Shown: positions 44,016-52,913, numbered from the stretch's first letter. The stretch is DNA of 64,000 nt from JBBRHQ01 sp963720735 (GCA_963720735.1 CAVRGL010000001.1:310001-374000); one strand, 5' to 3'. Made by a program: numbers and translations. Notes: generated from the letters alone by a model not told the origin.

Positions 44016-45536
44016 TCAGGCCGGGGTGACCGGATTTCGCCGCCTGGCGAAGCCCCGATCCTTGCCCTCGGCCACGGCAAAGCGCTTGATCAGATCGGCG
44101 CGCAGCTCCGCCGGCTCGACCACCGCATCGACCACCAGCTCAGAGGCCAGGTGGAGGATGTCGATGTCCTCCGCGTATTCGCGGCGCTTCTGCTCGACGA
44201 AGCGCTCACGCTCGGTCGGATCCTCGATCGCCTGGATCTGGTTGAAGAAGACCGCGTTGATCGCCGCCTGCGGACCCATCACCGCGATCGAGGCGCTGGG
44301 CAGGGCGATGCAGCAGTCGGGCTCGAAGGCCGGGCCGGCCATCGCGTAGAGGCCGGCGCCGTAGGCCTTGCGGACGATCACCGAGATCTTCGGCACTGTC
44401 GCCTCGGAGACCGCGCTGATCATCTTCGCCCCATGGCGGATGATCCCCTGGCGCTCGACCGCCGTGCCGATCATGAACCCCGGGACGTCGGCCAGGAAGA
44501 GCAGCGGCAGGTTGAAGGCGTTGCAGGTCTGGATGAAGCGCGCGCCTTTGTCGGCGGAGTCGACGAAAAGCACGCCGCCCTTCTGGCGCGGCTGGCTGGC
44601 GACGATCCCGATCGCCCGCCCGTCGAGACGGGCGTAGCCGACGATCAGCTCCTTCGCCCAGCGCTCGTGCACCTGGAGCATCGAGCCCTCGTCGACCAGC
44701 CCCTCGATCAGCTCGCGCATGTCGAAGGGCTGGTTCTCGTCGGCGGGGATGATCTCGGCAATCGGCTGCGCCGAGGCGGGCTCGATCGGCGGAGCCGACG
44801 GCGGCTCCTCGCTCCAGTTGGCGGGCATGTAGGAGAGGTAGCGACGGGCGGTCTCGATCGCCTCGGGGTCGGTGTCGGCGAGGAAGTGGCCGCAGCCGGA
44901 GACTCCGGTGTGCATCTTGGCGCCTCCCATCTCCTCAAGGCTGACGCTCTCGCCGATCACCATCTCCGCCATCCGCGGGGAGCCCAGGTACATCGAGGCG
45001 TTGCCGGCCCGCATGATCACGACGTCGCAGAAGGCCGGGATGTAGGCGCCCCCGGCGGCGCTCGGCCCGAACAGCAGGCAGACCTGTGGCACCGCCCCGG
45101 AGAGGCGGACCTGGTTGTAGAAGATCCGGCCCGCTCCGCGACGACCGGGGAACATCTGCACCTGATCGGTGATCCTTGCGCCGGCCGAGTCGACCAGGTA
45201 GATCATCGGGATCGCCAGCTTCAGGGCGCGCTCCTGGATGCGGAGGATCTTCTCGACCGTCTTCGGTCCCCAGGAGCCCGCCTTGACGGTCGGGTCGTTC
45301 GCCATCAGGGCCACCTTGCGGCCGCCGATCTGCGCCGTACCGGTGATCACACCGTCGGCACCGAGGCCCTCGCTCTCCCAGTTGGCGAGCAGCGCCTCCT
45401 CGGCGAAGCTGCCGGCGTCGATCAGGCGCTCGACCCGCTCGCGGGCCTCCAGCTTGTCCTGCTCGGCGAGCTTCGAGTGATGCCGCTCCGGCCCCCCGGA
45501 GAGAGCGGCCTCGAGCGCCGGGCGGATATCGCTCAC
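44016..45536 (-). CDS. Acyl-CoA carboxylase beta subunit (carboxyltransferase)
   Basis: 506-residue carboxyltransferase of the propionyl/methylcrotonyl/acetyl-CoA carboxylase type. HHSKLAEQDKLEARERVERLID at the start; ERALKLAIPMIYLVDSAGARITDQ, GPSAAGGAYIPAFCDVVIM (oxyanion loop), GVSGCGHFLADTDPEAIE, FLADVPGFMIGTAVERQGIIRHGAK and the terminal biotin-side GGAK features. It transfers CO2 from carboxybiotin to an acyl-CoA; the biotin carboxylase subunit is not in this window. ATG overlaps the DivIVA-domain gene's stop by 4 bases. Confidence 0.92.
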   Translation of the reverse strand: MSDIRPALEAALSGGPERHHSKLAEQDKLEARERVERLIDAGSFAEEALLANWESEGLGADGVITGTAQIGGRKVALMANDPTVKAGSWGPKTVEKILRIQERALKLAIPMIYLVDSAGARITDQVQMFPGRRGAGRIFYNQVRLSGAVPQVCLLFGPSAAGGAYIPAFCDVVIMRAGNASMYLGSPRMAEMVIGESVSLEEMGGAKMHTGVSGCGHFLADTDPEAIETARRYLSYMPANWSEEPPSAPPIEPASAQPIAEIIPADENQPFDMRELIEGLVDEGSMLQVHERWAKELIVGYARLDGRAIGIVASQPRQKGGVLFVDSADKGARFIQTCNAFNLPLLFLADVPGFMIGTAVERQGIIRHGAKMISAVSEATVPKISVIVRKAYGAGLYAMAGPAFEPDCCIALPSASIAVMGPQAAINAVFFNQIQAIEDPTERERFVEQKRREYAEDIDILHLASELVVDAVVEPAELRADLIKRFAVAEGKDRGFARRRNPVTPA

Positions 45537-46168
45537 TCGGTCTCGACCGTGGCGGCTTCCGTGGTCTCCGCCTCGGCGAGGGAGGAGCCGTTGGCGGCGG
45601 CCCGCGGCTCGCCGCGGGCGCGGCTGGCGGTGCCGGCGATGCTGCCGGCGATCTCCTCGAGCTCGTCGAGCAGCTGATCGCGGCGCTCGGCGAGGTCCGA
45701 GATCACTTCTTCGAGGGCCTCCCGCCTGCTCTGGCCGTCGGCGATGATCTTCCCGGCCTGCTCACCGGCCTCCTCGCGCATCCGCAGCGCGTATGCATCG
45801 GCCTTCCCCCGCTCGGCCTGCGAGTACTCCTCGGCCTCGGCCCGGATCCTCTCCGCGTAGTCGTCCGCCTCGACCCGGTTGGCGTTCGCGTCGATCCGGG
45901 CGCGCTCGATCGTCTCCGCAGCGTCCGCCTCGGCCTCCGAGCGGATCGAGCCGGCCGCCTCGCCCGCCGCGCTGAGCACGCCCGCCGTTTGACGACCGAC
46001 GTTGTCGAGCTCCTTGCGAACCGCCTCCGAAGGCTCGACGTCGGCACCGCCGCTCTCGAGCCAGTCGGCCAGGTCATGCAGGTAGGCGTCGACCTCCTCG
46101 GTGTCATAGCCGCGACGAGTGACGTTGAAGGTGGCGCTGCGAATGCGATCGACGCTTTCCTGATCCAC
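45533..46168 (-). CDS. DivIVA-domain coiled-coil protein
   Basis: 211 residues. N-terminal DivIVA domain: VDRIRSATFNVTRRGYDTEEVDAYLHDLADWLE; after it a long coiled coil rich in Ala/Glu/Arg (roughly residues 60-185), ending with an acidic tail. DivIVA/Wag31 proteins mark curved membranes and organise polar growth in actinobacteria; this one is shorter than Wag31. GTG start with AAGGAGG. Its stop overlaps the carboxylase start, an unusual coupling of a scaffold with a lipid-biosynthetic enzyme. Confidence 0.83.
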   Translation of the reverse strand: MDQESVDRIRSATFNVTRRGYDTEEVDAYLHDLADWLESGGADVEPSEAVRKELDNVGRQTAGVLSAAGEAAGSIRSEAEADAAETIERARIDANANRVEADDYAERIRAEAEEYSQAERGKADAYALRMREEAGEQAGKIIADGQSRREALEEVISDLAERRDQLLDELEEIAGSIAGTASRARGEPRAAANGSSLAEAETTEAATVETE

Positions 46169-46206
46169 TCTTCCTCCTTCGTAGGCCCGCTGGGGGGGTC
46201 GGGTTC

Positions 46207-47091
46207 TCAGGCCCCGGGGTCGACCGGGACCGGCTTCTCGCCCGAGTAATCGTAGAAGCCCCGACCCGTCTTGCGGCCGAAATGGCCTGCATCGACGAGC
46301 TGTTGCAGGGTCGCCGGTGGAGCGAAGCGCTGATCGCCGTAGGAAGCGTGCATGATCTCGCCGATCGAGGCGAGGGTGTCGAGGCCGACGAAGTCCGAGA
46401 GGGTGAGCGGCCCCATCGGATGGCTGGCCCCGGCCATCATCCCCGTGTCGATGTCCTCGATCGAACCGATGCCCTCCTCGAGCCCGCGGATCGCGTCGAG
46501 CAGGTAGGGCACGAGCAGGCGGTTGACGATGAAGCCGCGGTTGTCGCCCGCGGCGACCGTGGTCTTGCCGAGCTTCTCGCCGAGGGCGAAGCCGAGTTCG
46601 TAAGCCTCGTCGGAGGTCTGCTCGGCGCGGACCACCTCGAGCAGGGGCATCACCTGGGCAGGGTTGAAGAAGTGCAGGCCGAGAAAGCGCTCGGGCCGAC
46701 CGGTGGCTGCGGCCTGTTCGGCGACCGGAAGCGAGGAGGTGTTGGAGGCGAAGAAGGCGCCGTCCTTGACCACCGCGTCCACCTCCCGCCACATCTCGAG
46801 CTTGCCGTCGAGGTCCTCGGTCATCGCCTCGATCACCAGATCGCTGCCCCCGAGGTCGCCGTAGTCGAGGGTGCCGGTGATCCGCGAGCGGATCGCCTCG
46901 GCCTCGGCCTGCTCGAGCTTGCCCTTCTCGACCGCGCGGGCGAGCTGCTTCTCGACCTTGCCGATCCCGGCGTCCAGCTTCTCCTGGGAGAGCTCTCGGA
47001 CGACGACGTCCCAGCCGGCCTGGGCGCAGATCTGGGCGATTCCATGGCCCATCAGGCCGCAGCCGACGACACCAACCTTCTCGATCTCCAC
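46207..47091 (-). CDS. 3-hydroxybutyryl-CoA dehydrogenase
   Basis: 294 residues. NAD-binding GVVGCGLMGHGIAQICAQAG at the start, DLVIEAMTEDLDGK, FASNTSSLPVAEQAAATGRPERFLGLHFFNPAQVMPLLEVV (catalytic His and Glu region), GDNRGFIVNRLLVPYLLDAI and GPLTLSDFVGLDTL. Oxidises (S)-3-hydroxybutyryl-CoA to acetoacetyl-CoA (or the reverse). Upstream of DivIVA with 38 bases between; consistent with the local acyl-CoA pathway. Confidence 0.92.
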   Translation of the reverse strand: MEIEKVGVVGCGLMGHGIAQICAQAGWDVVVRELSQEKLDAGIGKVEKQLARAVEKGKLEQAEAEAIRSRITGTLDYGDLGGSDLVIEAMTEDLDGKLEMWREVDAVVKDGAFFASNTSSLPVAEQAAATGRPERFLGLHFFNPAQVMPLLEVVRAEQTSDEAYELGFALGEKLGKTTVAAGDNRGFIVNRLLVPYLLDAIRGLEEGIGSIEDIDTGMMAGASHPMGPLTLSDFVGLDTLASIGEIMHASYGDQRFAPPATLQQLVDAGHFGRKTGRGFYDYSGEKPVPVDPGA

Positions 47092-47130
47092 TTGAGTGAC
47101 TCCTGGTTCGGGTATGCGCGAGCGCGCAGC

Positions 47131-47508
47131 CTACCCGGGAGCGACGCCCAGCCGCTCGGCCATCGCCTCGGCCACCGCCTGCAGGCCGCTGAGCGGCCGG
47201 ATCATCACCATCATCTCGGCGATCAGGTCGTCTTCGCCGAGACGCAGCACATCTACCCCGTGCAGGCGGCGGTCGCCGACACGTGCCTCGAAGACGAGCA
47301 CCGCAGCGTCGCCGGACTCGACCTGATCGATGTAGCGGAAGTCCTCGAACACCTCGACTACGTTGCCGAGCAGCAACCTCAGAGCGTCGAGGCCCTCATA
47401 CGGCTTGTAGACGGCGGGGCTGCGGAAGACGACGTCGGGCGAGAAGAGCTCCTCGATCGCCGAGAAGTCCTTCGCCTCGGCCGCGGCGCGAAAGGCATCG
47501 CTGCGCAT
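47131..47508 (-). CDS. SnoaL-like / NTF2-fold protein
   Basis: 125 residues: MRSDAFRAAAEAKDFSAIEELF, VVFRSPAVYKPYEGLDALRLLL, FRYIDQVESGDAAVLVFEARVGDRR, DVLRLGEDDLIAEMMVMIRPLSG. A SnoaL-like fold of the regulatory/binding type rather than the tandem MSQENVE group seen elsewhere in the window. Sits between HMG-CoA lyase (9 bases upstream) and 3-hydroxybutyryl-CoA dehydrogenase, apparently in the same transcription unit. Confidence 0.8.
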   Translation of the reverse strand: MRSDAFRAAAEAKDFSAIEELFSPDVVFRSPAVYKPYEGLDALRLLLGNVVEVFEDFRYIDQVESGDAAVLVFEARVGDRRLHGVDVLRLGEDDLIAEMMVMIRPLSGLQAVAEAMAERLGVAPG

Positions 47509-47517
47509 GACTCGACC

Positions 47518-48444
47518 CTACTCCTCCCCGCCCCAGTTCACCGGGCCCGCGCGCAGCACGCGGGCGCCGAGAGGCCGGCCGAGGACCTCCTGGGCGGCCC
47601 GCGAGGCCTCGATCAGCGCCGGCAGGGAGATCCCGGTCTCGATCCCCATCTCGTGCAGCATCGAGACGACATCCTCGGTGGAGACGTTGCCGGTGGACCC
47701 CGGCGGCACCGGGCAGCCGCCGAGCTCGCCGAAGCTCGACTCGAACGATCCGACCCCCTCCTCCAGCGCCGCGAGGACGTTGGCGAGGCCCTGGCCGCGG
47801 GTGTTGTGGAAGTGGGCGGTCAGCTCGGCCCGTGGAAGGCGCTCGCGGGCGCTGGCGTAGAACTCGCGCACCTGGCGCGGGTTCGCCATCCCGGTGGTGT
47901 CGCCGAAACCGACCTCCCGGCAGCCCGCCTCGACCAGCGCGCCGGCGATCTCCAGGACCCGCTCCGGCGGCACGTGGCCCTCGTAGGGGCAGCCGAACGA
48001 GGTCGCGATCACCCCCTCGCAGCGCAGCCCCGCCTCTCGTGCCGTCCCCAGCACCTCGCGGAGACCCGCCAGCGACTCCTCGATCGAGCGGTTGACGTTG
48101 CGACGGTTGTGGGTCTCGGAGGCCGAGAGGAAGACGCTGATCTCATCGAAGCGCTCGCGCATCTCGAGCGCCCGCTGGAGCCCCCGCTGGTTCGGGATCA
48201 GCACAGAGAGCGACACTCCGTCGCGGCGCTCGATTCCGGCCAGGACCTCGGAGGCGTCGGAGAGCTGCGGGATGACGTCGGCGCGGACGAACGAAGTCAC
48301 CTCGACCCGCCGCACCCCGGAGGAGGTCAGCAGGTCGATCAGCCGCACCTTCTCGGCGGTGGGGATCACCTCCGGCTCGTTCTGGAACCCGTCGCGAGGC
48401 CCGACCTCGCGGATCTCGACCTCGGCGGGAAGCTCGGCGCTCAC
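47518..48444 (-). CDS. Hydroxymethylglutaryl-CoA lyase
   Basis: 308 residues of the DRE-TIM family. GPRDGFQNEPEVI (catalytic Arg/Asp), HFHNTRGQGLANVLAALEEG (metal-binding HxH) and GGCPVPPGSTGNVSTEDVVSML (the catalytic Cys loop of HMG-CoA lyase) are intact. Cleaves HMG-CoA to acetyl-CoA and acetoacetate, the last step of leucine breakdown; the acetoacetate-CoA ligase at 38.5 kb would use the product. GTG start overlapping the preceding gene's stop by 4 bases. Confidence 0.93.
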   Translation of the reverse strand: MSAELPAEVEIREVGPRDGFQNEPEVIPTAEKVRLIDLLTSSGVRRVEVTSFVRADVIPQLSDASEVLAGIERRDGVSLSVLIPNQRGLQRALEMRERFDEISVFLSASETHNRRNVNRSIEESLAGLREVLGTAREAGLRCEGVIATSFGCPYEGHVPPERVLEIAGALVEAGCREVGFGDTTGMANPRQVREFYASARERLPRAELTAHFHNTRGQGLANVLAALEEGVGSFESSFGELGGCPVPPGSTGNVSTEDVVSMLHEMGIETGISLPALIEASRAAQEVLGRPLGARVLRAGPVNWGGEE

Positions 48445-49370
48445 GCAATGAGCTTAGGCCGCGGCCGCTCCTTCAGGCGGGCAACCACGGCCGCTAGCGT
48501 CTCCCGAACCTGGTTGGGCCGACGCGCGACCTGGGCATGGGTGAAGCGGAGCGTCGTTAGCCCCGCTCGGGCGTGTACCTGGTCTCGAAGGCGATCCCGG
48601 GACTGCTGGGAAGGGGTGCGGTGGTAGCGAAGGCCGTCCGTCTCGACGACCAAACCCAGGTTTGGCCAGTGGAAATCGACCTTGAGGCCGTTGAGGCGAG
48701 CTCCGGTGATCGGCAGAGGCAGGACGGCTTCGCGAACGATCCGCAGGAAGCGCCTCTCCAGCTCGGAGTCGGTGAGGACGAAGGTGGAGCGGTCGAGGAG
48801 GCGGCGCACGATCGCGACCCCCGGGATCCTCTGCAGCCCCTCGAGCCGCTCGCGCAGCCGGACCGGGTCGATCAGGTCGAGAACGTCGGCTTCGTTGATC
48901 GCCGCCTCGAGCTGAGGCACTGTGAGGCGCGGGGCGATGTCGACGATGGTGAGGGCGGGCGAGGTGACGGGGACGTTGCGGCGGCGGGTGAGGGCAGCTG
49001 GAGGAAGACTGGCGCGGCGGTGAATCCGGAGGCCATGCACACTGGGTCGGCGATGAGCGGGTAGGGACAGCTCCGGTGATCCGGGCGGTCTCGGGCAGAT
49101 CCCCCACAGCCAGGCCGCGCTGCGGTGGCTGACCACTGCGCCCTTGCCACAAGCAAGTACGGCCGCCGCCAAGCGGCCGTGCTGACTAACCTCGCGCCGC
49201 CCTACCGCGTATACGCCGGGAAAAAGCAGGTGAAGACGGCCACTTTCGATCCGGTGCCGGATGGCAGCCCTCGAGTGACCGAGCCCATCCAGCTGGGCGG
49301 CCGAGATCACGCCGTGCTGGCGTCTCACCAGGCGCCAAACCCCACTTCGCTGGACGAATTCGGCTGCCAT
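48441..49370 (-). CDS. AbiEi-like antitoxin N-domain / DUF559 nuclease-like protein
   Basis: 309 residues. N-terminus: winged helix of the AbiEi type (LVRRQHGVISAAQLDGLGHSRAAIRHRIESGRLHLLFPGVYAVG). C-terminus: DUF559/restriction-like fold (LKVDFHWPNLGLVVETDGLRYHRTPSQQSRDRLRDQVHARAG, with the D-x(n)-ExD-like catalytic pattern). This architecture is widespread and amplified in actinobacteria, and its role (defence, TA-like or otherwise) is unknown. No partner toxin gene lies next to it. Its stop overlaps the HMG-CoA lyase start. Confidence 0.78.
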   Translation of the reverse strand: MAAEFVQRSGVWRLVRRQHGVISAAQLDGLGHSRAAIRHRIESGRLHLLFPGVYAVGRREVSQHGRLAAAVLACGKGAVVSHRSAAWLWGICPRPPGSPELSLPAHRRPSVHGLRIHRRASLPPAALTRRRNVPVTSPALTIVDIAPRLTVPQLEAAINEADVLDLIDPVRLRERLEGLQRIPGVAIVRRLLDRSTFVLTDSELERRFLRIVREAVLPLPITGARLNGLKVDFHWPNLGLVVETDGLRYHRTPSQQSRDRLRDQVHARAGLTTLRFTHAQVARRPNQVRETLAAVVARLKERPRPKLIA

Positions 49371-49407
49371 AGCAACCAGATACGTCCAATAGACTCGATT
49401 CGCCCCC

Positions 49408-49782
49408 TTACTCGCTCTTCACGCCGCCGACCTCGATCACCCGGCGCTCGTGGGTGCCGACGCCGATCGTGCGTTCGCCCTCGCAGACCTCGACGTCGAA
49501 GCGCAGTTTGCGCTCGTCGGCGATCTCGCGCAGCTCGGAGCTGACCGTGCACTCGCTGCCCTCGAGCGCGGCCGCGACGTGCTTGACGCAGACCTCAAAC
49601 CCCACGGAGGCCTTGCCGTCGGGCAGGTTCTCGAAGGCGAGGATCGAGGAGCAGCGCTCCATCATCGCGATCATCCCGGGGGTCGAGAGGACGCTGGCGC
49701 CGATCGTCCCGCCGACGTCGGTGACGAGACGATCAGAGACGGTGAATGCCTCGGTCCGCTCGATCCCGGGCTCCAGTGCCAT
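49408..49782 (-). CDS. Thioesterase (fluoroacetyl-CoA thioesterase-like hotdog)
   Basis: 124-residue single hotdog domain: VSDRLVTDVGGTIGASVLSTPGMIAMMERCSSILAF, GKASVGFEVCVKHVAAALEG, GERTIGVGTHERRVIEV. The T-P-x-M-I-x-x-M-E and the VGTHERxVI strand match FlK-like thioesterases that hydrolyse short acyl-CoAs. Downstream of the SDR gene by 12 bases, presumably one operon. Confidence 0.82.
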   Translation of the reverse strand: MALEPGIERTEAFTVSDRLVTDVGGTIGASVLSTPGMIAMMERCSSILAFENLPDGKASVGFEVCVKHVAAALEGSECTVSSELREIADERKLRFDVEVCEGERTIGVGTHERRVIEVGGVKSE

Positions 49783-49794
49783 TGCCGCGGCCTC

Positions 49795-50529
49795 CTAGAC
49801 CATTCCGAGGCCGCCGCTGACACCGAGCGTCTCGCCGGTCACGTAGGAGGCGTCGTCGGAGGCGAGGAAGGCGATCGCCGCGGCCACCTCGTCGGCGCTT
49901 CCCAGCCGTCCCAACTGGGTGAGGCCGCGCATTGTGTCGATGATCTTCTCGCCGATCTCGCCGAACTGCTTGGCCCCCATCAGCAGGGGCGTCTCGATCG
50001 GGCCCGGGGCGATCGAGTTGGCGGTGATGGCGTAACGCCCGTTCTCGCGCGCGATCACTTTCATGAAGGCGATCACCCCGCCCTTGGCCGCCGAATAGAC
50101 GGCCGAGCCCTTCGACCCGACACGGCCTGCCTCCGAGGCGGTGCTGACGATTCTCCCGTAACCGGCCTGCTGCATCCCGGGGAGCGCCGCGGCGGTGCAG
50201 TTCAGCACCCCGGTCAGGTTGACCGCGACCACCCTGGCCCACTGCTCGGGAGTCGTCTGCGGGAAGAAGCCGAACTCGTCCATGCCGGCGTTGTTGACGA
50301 GGATGTCGAGCTTGCCGCTCGCCGCGACCGCGGCCTCGGCGGCGCTCAGGTCGGTCACGTCGAGCTCGACCGCGTGGCCGGAGACCTCCGCGGCCACCTG
50401 CTCGGCTCCCTCGAGGTCGATGTCGCCGATCCAGACCTCGGCGCCCTCGCCCGCGAGGCGCGCCGCGGTCGCAGCCCCGATCCCGCTGGCGCCCCCGGTC
50501 ACCAGAGCCTTCCGTCCTTCGAGCCTCAT
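49795..50529 (-). CDS. Short-chain dehydrogenase/reductase
   Basis: 244-residue classical SDR. TGGASGIGAATA (NAD(P) motif), VELDVTDLS, LDILVNNAGMDEFG, STASEAGRVGSKGSAVYSAAKGG (Ser-Tyr-Lys catalytic residues, YxxxK intact) and ITANSIAPGPIETPLL. Prefers NAD judging by the Asp after strand 2 (WIGDIDLE). 3-oxoacyl or hydroxyacid substrate unknown. Divergent from cofD; 67 bases between starts contain no obvious strong promoter. Confidence 0.9.
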   Translation of the reverse strand: MRLEGRKALVTGGASGIGAATAARLAGEGAEVWIGDIDLEGAEQVAAEVSGHAVELDVTDLSAAEAAVAASGKLDILVNNAGMDEFGFFPQTTPEQWARVVAVNLTGVLNCTAAALPGMQQAGYGRIVSTASEAGRVGSKGSAVYSAAKGGVIAFMKVIARENGRYAITANSIAPGPIETPLLMGAKQFGEIGEKIIDTMRGLTQLGRLGSADEVAAAIAFLASDDASYVTGETLGVSGGLGMV

Positions 50530-50596
50530 CGGCGGGCAGCATAGACTGGCGCGCCTTGGACGAGTCGAACCCCCGACCCGGGCGGGGACGGCGCCG

Positions 50597-51523
50597 GTGA
50601 GAGTCGCCCTCCTCGCAGGCGGCACCGGCGGCGCCAAGCTTGCCGCCGGCTTCGGGGCGCTGCTCGGCCCCGACCTCTCGGTGATCGCCAACACCGGCGA
50701 CGACATCGAGATCCTCGGAGTCCACGTCTCCCCCGATCCCGACCTGATCACCTACTGGATGAGCGGCGAGATCGACGAGGAGCGCGGCTGGGGGCTGCGC
50801 GACGACGGCTTCTCCGCCTTCGAGCGCCTCGCCCAGCTGGGCGCACCGGACTGGTTCAGGCTCTCCGATCGCGACCTCGCCGCCTGCCTCTACCGCCGCC
50901 AATTCCTCGAGGAGGGCGGGCGGCTGACCGACGCCCAGGCCCAGATCTCCCGCGGCCTCGGGGTGAGCGCCCGCGTACTGCCGATGTGTGAGCAGCCGGT
51001 GCGCACCAAGGTCCTGACCGCAGGCGGCTGGCGCGGCCTTCAGGAGTACCTCGTCCTCGACCGGGGCGAGCCCGCGGTGGAGGCCGTCGAGCTCGACGGG
51101 ATCGCCGAGGCCCAACCGACCCCCGAGGTCAGCGAAGCGCTGGCGGGCGCCGACCTGATCGTGATCGGGCCCTCGAACCCGGTGATCAGCATCGGCCCGA
51201 TCCTCGCGGTCCCGGGCGTCCCGGAGGCGATCGCCGCCTCGCCCGCCCGGGTGCTCGCGGTCAGCCCTTACGTCGCCGGCAAGGTCGTGAAGGGCCCGAC
51301 CGAGAGGTTCATGGCCGCGGTCGGCCGCCCCTCGACCGCGGCCGGGGTCGCCTCCCTCTATGAGGGGCTGATCGACGGCATGGTGGTCGACGAGGGTGAC
51401 CCTGATCCGCCGCCGCAGGAGGTGGCGACCAAGGCGCTGCCGACCCTTATGACGGGACCCGAGGCACGAGCCGGACTGGCCCGTGAGGTGCTCGACTTCG
51501 GCCAGGGCCTGGAGCCGGCTTGA
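50597..51523 (+). CDS. cofD: 2-phospho-L-lactate (or enolpyruvyl) transferase CofD/FbiA
   Basis: 308 residues. VALLAGGTGGAKLAAGF at the N-terminus, NTGDDIEILGVHVSPDPDLITYWMSGEIDEERGWG, DWFRLSDRDLAACLYRRQFLEEG, VIGPSNPVISIGPILAVPG and VKGPTERFMAAVG are the family's signatures. It transfers the phospholactate (or phosphoenolpyruvyl) moiety from the guanylated donor to Fo, giving (dehydro)F420-0. GTG start; its stop overlaps the next gene's TTG (TTGA), as does that gene's with cofE. Confidence 0.95.
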   Translation: MRVALLAGGTGGAKLAAGFGALLGPDLSVIANTGDDIEILGVHVSPDPDLITYWMSGEIDEERGWGLRDDGFSAFERLAQLGAPDWFRLSDRDLAACLYRRQFLEEGGRLTDAQAQISRGLGVSARVLPMCEQPVRTKVLTAGGWRGLQEYLVLDRGEPAVEAVELDGIAEAQPTPEVSEALAGADLIVIGPSNPVISIGPILAVPGVPEAIAASPARVLAVSPYVAGKVVKGPTERFMAAVGRPSTAAGVASLYEGLIDGMVVDEGDPDPPPQEVATKALPTLMTGPEARAGLAREVLDFGQGLEPA

Positions 51524-52161
51524 GCGCGACCGCGGTGATCCCGGTGAAGCGCTTCGAGGCCGCGAAGGAGCGGCTTCGGCCGGGAATCGACGACGACAGG
51601 CGGGGGCCGTTGATCGCGGCGATGCTCGAAGACGTGCTCGAGGCGATCGCCGCCGCTCGGCTTGTGGAGCGGACAATCGTCGTCAGCGGTGACCCCGCGG
51701 CGATCACCCTCGCCGAGGCAGCCGGTGCCGAGGTGCTCGCCGACCCCTCGGACGAGGGCCACTCGGAGGCCGCCCTGCTCGGCACCGCGCGGGCGCGGGC
51801 AGATGGCGCCTCCTGCGTCGTCCTCCTGCCCGGCGATTGCCCCCTGCTCGACCCGCGCGAGCTCGACAGCCTGCTCACCGCGGTGCCCCAGCGCTACGTC
51901 GCGGTGGTCCCCGATCGCCGCGGCACCGGCACCAACGCCCTGGTGCTCGCGCCACCGGACGCAATCCGCCCGGGCTTCGGGGAGGGGAGCCGGGAGCGCC
52001 ATGTCGCCGCCGCCCGGGAGGCCGGCGTCCCCTTTGCGGTGGAAGCCGTTCCCTCGCTGGCGATAGACCTCGACACGCCGGCGGACATCGTCGCCCTGGC
52101 GACAGAGCTGGAGAGGGACCGCAGCCGCGCCAGGCGCACCGCGGGAGCGCTGGGGATTTGA
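51520..52161 (+). CDS. cofC: Phospholactate/phosphoenolpyruvate guanylyltransferase CofC/FbiD
   Basis: 213-residue nucleotidyltransferase. SATAVIPVKRFEAAKERLRPGI (G-rich binding loop variant with conserved PVK), VLLPGDCPLLDPRELD (GD metal site), GTGTNALVLAPP and the terminal DLDTPADI. It makes the GDP-activated donor used by CofD; whether the substrate is 2-phospholactate or PEP is unsettled. TTG start within a TTGA overlap with the cofD stop. Confidence 0.93.
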   Translation: MSATAVIPVKRFEAAKERLRPGIDDDRRGPLIAAMLEDVLEAIAAARLVERTIVVSGDPAAITLAEAAGAEVLADPSDEGHSEAALLGTARARADGASCVVLLPGDCPLLDPRELDSLLTAVPQRYVAVVPDRRGTGTNALVLAPPDAIRPGFGEGSRERHVAAAREAGVPFAVEAVPSLAIDLDTPADIVALATELERDRSRARRTAGALGI

Positions 52162-52913
52162 GCGGCCCCCGGGAGCTCTCGGTCCTCCCCGTCGGCGGCA
52201 TCGGTGAGATCGGCGAAGGGACCCCGATCGGTGCCGAGATAGCCAGCCGCGGGGAGATCGCAGAGGGGGACGTCGTCGTGGTCTCCCAGAAGATCGTCTC
52301 CAAGGCGGAGGGAAGGGTCCGGCGCCTCTCGAGCGTGATCCCCGGCGCAGAGGCGCGGCGTCTCGCCGCGGTGCTGGGCAAGGAGCCGGCGCTGGTTCAG
52401 CTGATCCTCGAGGAGAGCGCCGAGGTGATCCGGGCCGAGCGCAGCGTCCTGATCACCGAGACCCGCCAGGGGTGGGTCTGCGCCAACGCCGGGATCGACA
52501 GCTCCAACCTGCCCGGCGAGGACTCGGTCTCGCTGCTGCCCGAGGACGCCGACGCCTCGGCCCGCCGGATCAGAGCCGAGATATTCGAGAGCTCGGGCGA
52601 GGCCCCCGCGGTGATCGTCTCCGACAGCTTCGGCCGAGCCTGGCGAGTCGGCCAGTGCGAGGTCGCGATCGGCTGCGCCGGCCTGCGGCCGGTCGAGGAC
52701 TGGACCGATCGCCGCGATCGCCACGGCCGGCGCCTCGAGGCCACCTCGATCGCGATCGCCGACGAGGCGGCCGCGGCTGCCGACCTCGTCAGGGGGAAGG
52801 ACAGCGGCATTCCCGCGGCGATCATCCGCGGGCTCGCCGATCACGTCGTCGCCGGCGACGGTCCGGGAGCGGGGGCGCTGCGGCGCCTCCGTGACCAGGA
52901 CCTCTTCCGCTAG
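52158..52913 (+). CDS. cofE: Coenzyme F420-0:L-glutamate ligase CofE (FbiB N-terminal type)
   Basis: 251 residues. GGIGEIGEGTPIG, VVVSQKIVSKAEGRVR, ETRQGWVCANAGIDSSNLPGED and FGRAWRVGQCEVAIGCAGL are diagnostic of F420-0 gamma-glutamyl ligase, which adds glutamates with GTP. Unlike mycobacterial FbiB there is no C-terminal FMN-dependent nitroreductase-like domain (which reduces dehydro-F420-0), so that step must be done elsewhere if PEP is the donor. TTG start overlaps the cofC stop. Confidence 0.93.
   Translation: MSGPRELSVLPVGGIGEIGEGTPIGAEIASRGEIAEGDVVVVSQKIVSKAEGRVRRLSSVIPGAEARRLAAVLGKEPALVQLILEESAEVIRAERSVLITETRQGWVCANAGIDSSNLPGEDSVSLLPEDADASARRIRAEIFESSGEAPAVIVSDSFGRAWRVGQCEVAIGCAGLRPVEDWTDRRDRHGRRLEATSIAIADEAAAAADLVRGKDSGIPAAIIRGLADHVVAGDGPGAGALRRLRDQDLFR

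Noticed and set aside
46282..48627. 781-residue plus-strand open frame
   Set aside because: It is antisense to 3-hydroxybutyryl-CoA dehydrogenase, a SnoaL gene and HMG-CoA lyase; the composition (His/Asp/Leu/Arg-rich) is the typical antisense shadow of GC-rich genes.
48441..49370. AbiEi/AbiEii toxin-antitoxin defence module
   Set aside because: Only the AbiEi-like N-domain is present and no AbiEii nucleotidyltransferase partner is adjacent.
49733..51676. 647-residue minus-strand open frame
   Set aside because: Runs antisense to cofD and out of frame with the SDR gene; both of those have clear family motifs.
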